Of a stretch of 64,000 bases of DNA, positions 62,637 to 64,000 are shown one piece after another. The notes under the pieces were generated by a model. That model had not been told where the DNA came from and did no database searches. It saw nothing but the letters and a program-made list of their open reading frames with translations. How positions within the stretch are numbered: position 1 is the first letter of the stretch; each line of letters starts with the position of its first letter. Source of the DNA: Nocardia sp. NBC_00565 (GTDB lineage Bacteria; Actinomycetota; Actinomycetes; Mycobacteriales; Mycobacteriaceae); the NCBI RefSeq assembly GCF_036345915.1, contig NZ_CP107785.1, forward strand, positions 1,116,001 to 1,180,000, given 5' to 3'. A program made the translations under genes and the position numbers.

Positions 62637-63032
62637 GTGGACACACGCGAACTGCTCGGTCGTTTCACCTCGAGCTTCGGCAACCCGGACCGGATGGTGG
62701 AATTGCTTGCGCCGCAGGCGGAGTGGTGGATCACCCCTACCGTCGGGATCCTCGGCAGTCCGACCGTCGGCCGGGATTCCATCCGTACTGCCCTGGAGAT
62801 CATCTTCGGGACGTTGTACATGGACGTGCGGATCTCGGTCCACCAGGTCCTGGTCGAGGGCAACGCGGGAGCGGCGCGTTTGACGATGAACGCCGCGGCT
62901 CTGTTCGCGGCGGGCAGACCGTACGAGAACGAGTACAGCCTGTGGATCTTGTCCGATGGCGAGCTGATCACCCATGTATGGGAATACCTGGACGTCGCCC
63001 ATGCCGCGGGCCAGTTCGGTTTGCAACGCTGA
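62637..63032 (+). CDS. SnoaL-like protein, second
   Basis: The 131-residue NTF2-like protein shows LLGRFTSSFGNPDRMVELLA, WWITPTVGILGSPTVGRDSI and a final LITHVWEYLDVAHAAGQF. The pattern is the SnoaL/ketosteroid-isomerase-like fold. GTG 62637 follows AGGAG. It is downstream of the broken P450 and 13 bases before another SnoaL-type fragment. No catalytic assignment is possible. Confidence 0.7.
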   Translation: MDTRELLGRFTSSFGNPDRMVELLAPQAEWWITPTVGILGSPTVGRDSIRTALEIIFGTLYMDVRISVHQVLVEGNAGAARLTMNAAALFAAGRPYENEYSLWILSDGELITHVWEYLDVAHAAGQFGLQR

Positions 63033-63045
63033 GGAAAGGAACTCG

Positions 63046-63200
63046 ATGACCGCACCGCCAACCCGGTCCGCTCGCGAAGTCGTCGAGGCGTACAACCTCG
63101 TTGCGTGGAACAAGAAAGACTTGATTCTCGCTGCGGAGCTGATCGCCGACAACATAGTTCGTCATGACGTCGGACACGGCGTGTACTCGCCCCGCGCGAC
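63046..63200 (+). pseudogene. Truncated SnoaL-like protein, third
   Basis: ATG 63046 opens [35 protein letters not shown], the usual first 50 residues of SnoaL-like ester cyclases. After about residue 50 the frame loses resemblance and runs into the promoter region of the next gene. A good GAGGAAAGG site remains upstream. Confidence 0.6.
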
Positions 63201-63250
63201 CAGCGTTCGGTGGTCAGGTCGTAATTCAATCAACGGAGGACAGAACACAT

Positions 63251-64000
63251 ATGCCGCAACAGGTACGCGCAGTCATCGCAAGATCGGCCGGGGCGCCCGT
63301 AGAACTGGTCGACATCATTATTCCCGATCCGGGACCCGGTGAGGTCGTTGTCGCGATCGCTGCCTGCGGGGTGTGCCACACCGACCTCACCTACCGCGAG
63401 GGCGGGATCAACGATCAGTTCCCGTTTCTGCTCGGACATGAGGCGGCGGGCACGGTCGAGAGTGTCGGTCCCGGAGTCGATTCCGTCGTTCCGGGTGACT
63501 TCGTAATTCTGAACTGGCGTGCGGTGTGCGGTCGTTGCCGAGCCTGCAGGAAAGGTCGTCCGCAGTACTGCTTCGACACCTTCAACGCCGCCCAGAAAAT
63601 GACGCTGACCGACGGGACGGAGCTGACACCTGCCCTGGGTATCGGTGCTTTCGTGCAAAAGACACTCGTGCACGCGGGTCAGTGCACCAAGGTCGATCCC
63701 ACGGCCGATCCCGCCGTCGTGGGGCTGCTGGGCTGCGGCGTCATGGCCGGGTTGGGCGCGGCGGTCAACACCGGAGGGGTCGGGCGTGGTGATTCGGTGG
63801 CGGTGATCGGCTGCGGTGGTGTCGGCGACGCTGCCATTGTCGGGGCTCGCCTGGCTGGAGCGACCAAAATCATTGCGGTGGACCGTGATTCACGGAAGCT
63901 CCGCTGGGCGGCGGAACTCGGCGCCACCCACACCATCGATGCCACGGATTCGGATCCGATCACCGCGATTCAGGACCTCACCGAGGGCTTCGGTGTGGAT
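63251..64000 (+). CDS. Zinc alcohol dehydrogenase, S-(hydroxymethyl)mycothiol dehydrogenase-like (3' end outside window)
   Basis: The first 250 residues of a medium-chain dehydrogenase are visible. The catalytic zinc ligands are Cys in [10 protein letters not shown] and the His-Glu of [14 protein letters not shown]. The structural zinc cysteines are in [15 protein letters not shown]. The NAD fold is [20 protein letters not shown] with VDRD. The frame is open at base 64000. It resembles mycothiol-dependent formaldehyde dehydrogenases and related alcohol dehydrogenases. ATG 63251 has GGAGG at ten bases. Its substrate may be an alcohol from the neighbouring cluster. Confidence 0.9.
   Translation, partial: MPQQVRAVIARSAGAPVELVDIIIPDPGPGEVVVAIAACGVCHTDLTYREGGINDQFPFLLGHEAAGTVESVGPGVDSVVPGDFVILNWRAVCGRCRACRKGRPQYCFDTFNAAQKMTLTDGTELTPALGIGAFVQKTLVHAGQCTKVDPTADPAVVGLLGCGVMAGLGAAVNTGGVGRGDSVAVIGCGGVGDAAIVGARLAGATKIIAVDRDSRKLRWAAELGATHTIDATDSDPITAIQDLTEGFGVD

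Overview
The window is high-GC actinobacterial DNA, most likely from Nocardia or a close relative in Nocardiaceae. The evidence is the 16S rRNA gene, the many GTG starts, the 4-base ATGA/GTGA gene overlaps, and a gene order close to the Mycobacterium tuberculosis mpg-tyrS ... tlyA-nadK-recN-steAB-pyrG-nudix-xerD-parA-scpAB-rluB-cmk-der (about Rv1688-Rv1713) segment. Comparisons with M. tuberculosis locus tags are from memory, not from a search.

Layout. 1-8.9 kb: two tandem YfhO-type membrane proteins, a GtrA-like protein, a Trm112-like protein, an ABC exporter with its own TetR regulator, a multicopper oxidase, and a MarR/NAD(P)-binding divergent pair. 9-13.6 kb: a flavoprotein dehydrogenase with an ECF41/SigJ-type sigma factor, LtrA, the DNA glycosylase Mpg, and DoxX. 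13.7-20.8 kb: tyrS and a complete rrn operon with two promoters, 16S-23S-5S and a strong terminator. 20.9-41.2 kb: the conserved housekeeping block. Two of its proteins carry long low-complexity arginine/aromatic N-terminal extensions: a TPR-like protein just after the rRNA operon, and the pseudouridine synthase RluB. 41.2-45 kb: gene fragments, ArsR plus a luciferase-like monooxygenase, and an acyl-ACP thioesterase-like protein.

45.1-64 kb is accessory DNA. It starts at tRNA-Pro(GGG), which abuts an N-terminally truncated tyrosine integrase and a frameshifted AraC gene. A tightly overlapping four-gene cassette follows (glycosyltransferase, methyltransferase, alpha/alpha-toroid protein, methyltransferase). 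Then comes a divergent oxidative-metabolism cluster. The minus arm is aldehyde dehydrogenase, SDR, hydroxyisobutyrate-dehydrogenase-like protein, carboxymuconolactone-decarboxylase-like protein, a flavoprotein remnant and an F420-type luciferase-like enzyme. The plus arm is a CYP123-like P450, SDR, 3Fe-4S ferredoxin and a SnoaL-like protein. Two nearly identical TetR regulators, one decayed third copy, two broken fadD genes and a broken CYP125-like gene flank or interrupt it. A repeated operator-like motif (TGTCYRGACA, two bases, TGTYC) occurs at the divergent aldehyde dehydrogenase/P450 promoters, at one tetR start and upstream of the glycosyltransferase cassette. This motif ties the region into one probable regulon. 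The window ends inside a zinc alcohol dehydrogenase gene.

The strongest candidates for undescribed biology are the TetR-controlled CYP123-type cluster with its operator set, the RGG-like disordered extensions on two probable RNA-linked proteins, and the GT/MT/toroid/MT cassette.
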